From Thermaerobacter marianensis (GTDB taxonomy: Bacteria; Bacillota; Sulfobacillia; DYIH01; DYIG01), in NCBI GenBank assembly GCA_020723725.1, contig DYIG01000106.1:1-6033 (forward strand): a stretch of 6,033 nt of DNA, in the 5' to 3' direction. Numbering within the stretch: the stretch's first letter is position 1; every line of letters starts with the position of its first letter. Made by a program: the position numbers and the translations under genes. The notes beneath the pieces were generated by a model. It did not search any database and was not told the DNA's origin. It saw only the letters and a program-made list of their open reading frames with translations. Of this stretch, positions 5,991-6,033 are shown piece after piece.

Positions 5991-6033
5991 ATGAAGTCGA
6001 TTTCTGTGAAAAACGAAAGCGGGAGGCTGGTGG
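5991..6033 (+). CDS. Start of a gene cut by the right window edge
   Basis: ATG 5991 opens 14 codons (MKSISVKNESGRLV) without a stop to the window end. GAGGGG (5980-5985) lies 5 bases upstream, a good Shine-Dalgarno. An in-frame GTG at 5985 is an unlikely alternative because it lies inside that site. Fourteen residues are too few to name a product. It diverges from the unrecognised gene ending at 5906, so 5907-5990 probably holds both promoters, although I see no clear -35/-10 pair there. Confidence 0.5.
   Translation, partial: MKSISVKNESGRLV

Noticed and set aside
5752..5994. 80-codon plus-strand open frame opposite the unrecognised minus-strand gene
   Set aside because: The minus-strand frame has a strong Shine-Dalgarno and a coherent strand pattern; this one has neither and runs past the ATG at 5991 in another frame.

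Overview
The window looks like chromosomal DNA from a low-to-moderate-GC Firmicute, most likely a spore-forming clostridial or Peptococcaceae-type anaerobe (inference). The grounds are the c-di-AMP (ydaO/yuaA-type) riboswitch upstream of a cell-wall peptidase, strong Shine-Dalgarno sequences with frequent GTG and TTG starts, a YlxP/DUF503 protein, and a clostridial-type citramalate synthase. I see no insertion sequence, phage gene, CRISPR array, tRNA or rRNA. This is core metabolic and cell-wall territory rather than an obvious mobile island.

Layout. Positions 1-2849 (+) hold a tight three-gene run: the C-terminal part of an HD-superfamily phosphohydrolase cut by the left edge, citramalate synthase (cimA), and a small DUF503/YlxP-like protein. 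Facing it on the minus strand (2874-3569) is a membrane-anchored M23 (LytM-type) peptidoglycan endopeptidase. Its 5' leader (3583-3707) is a clear c-di-AMP riboswitch aptamer. The AT-rich stretch 3708-3930 is non-coding. It carries candidate divergent promoters, one for the riboswitch-peptidase transcript and one extended -10 promoter for the next gene. Positions 3931-5576 (+) hold a stand-alone methylenetetrahydrofolate reductase (MetF type) overlapped by a LamB/YcsF-family 5-oxoprolinase subunit A (pxpA), which appears to start at a rare CTG codon inside the metF 3' end. A minus-strand unrecognised protein (5541-5906) overlaps the end of pxpA tail to tail. A final plus-strand gene appears to begin at 5991 and leaves the window.

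How the genes work together. CimA makes (R)-citramalate from pyruvate and acetyl-CoA for threonine-independent isoleucine synthesis. MetF supplies or consumes 5-methyl-tetrahydrofolate. PxpA, with partners not present here, opens 5-oxoproline to glutamate. The peptidase remodels the wall and is probably turned down when c-di-AMP is high. I found no undescribed multi-gene system. The points most worth a second look are the riboswitch, which has no visible terminator and has an aptamer loop complementary to the gene's own Shine-Dalgarno; the CTG-start overlap at metF/pxpA; and the unrecognised 121-residue protein.
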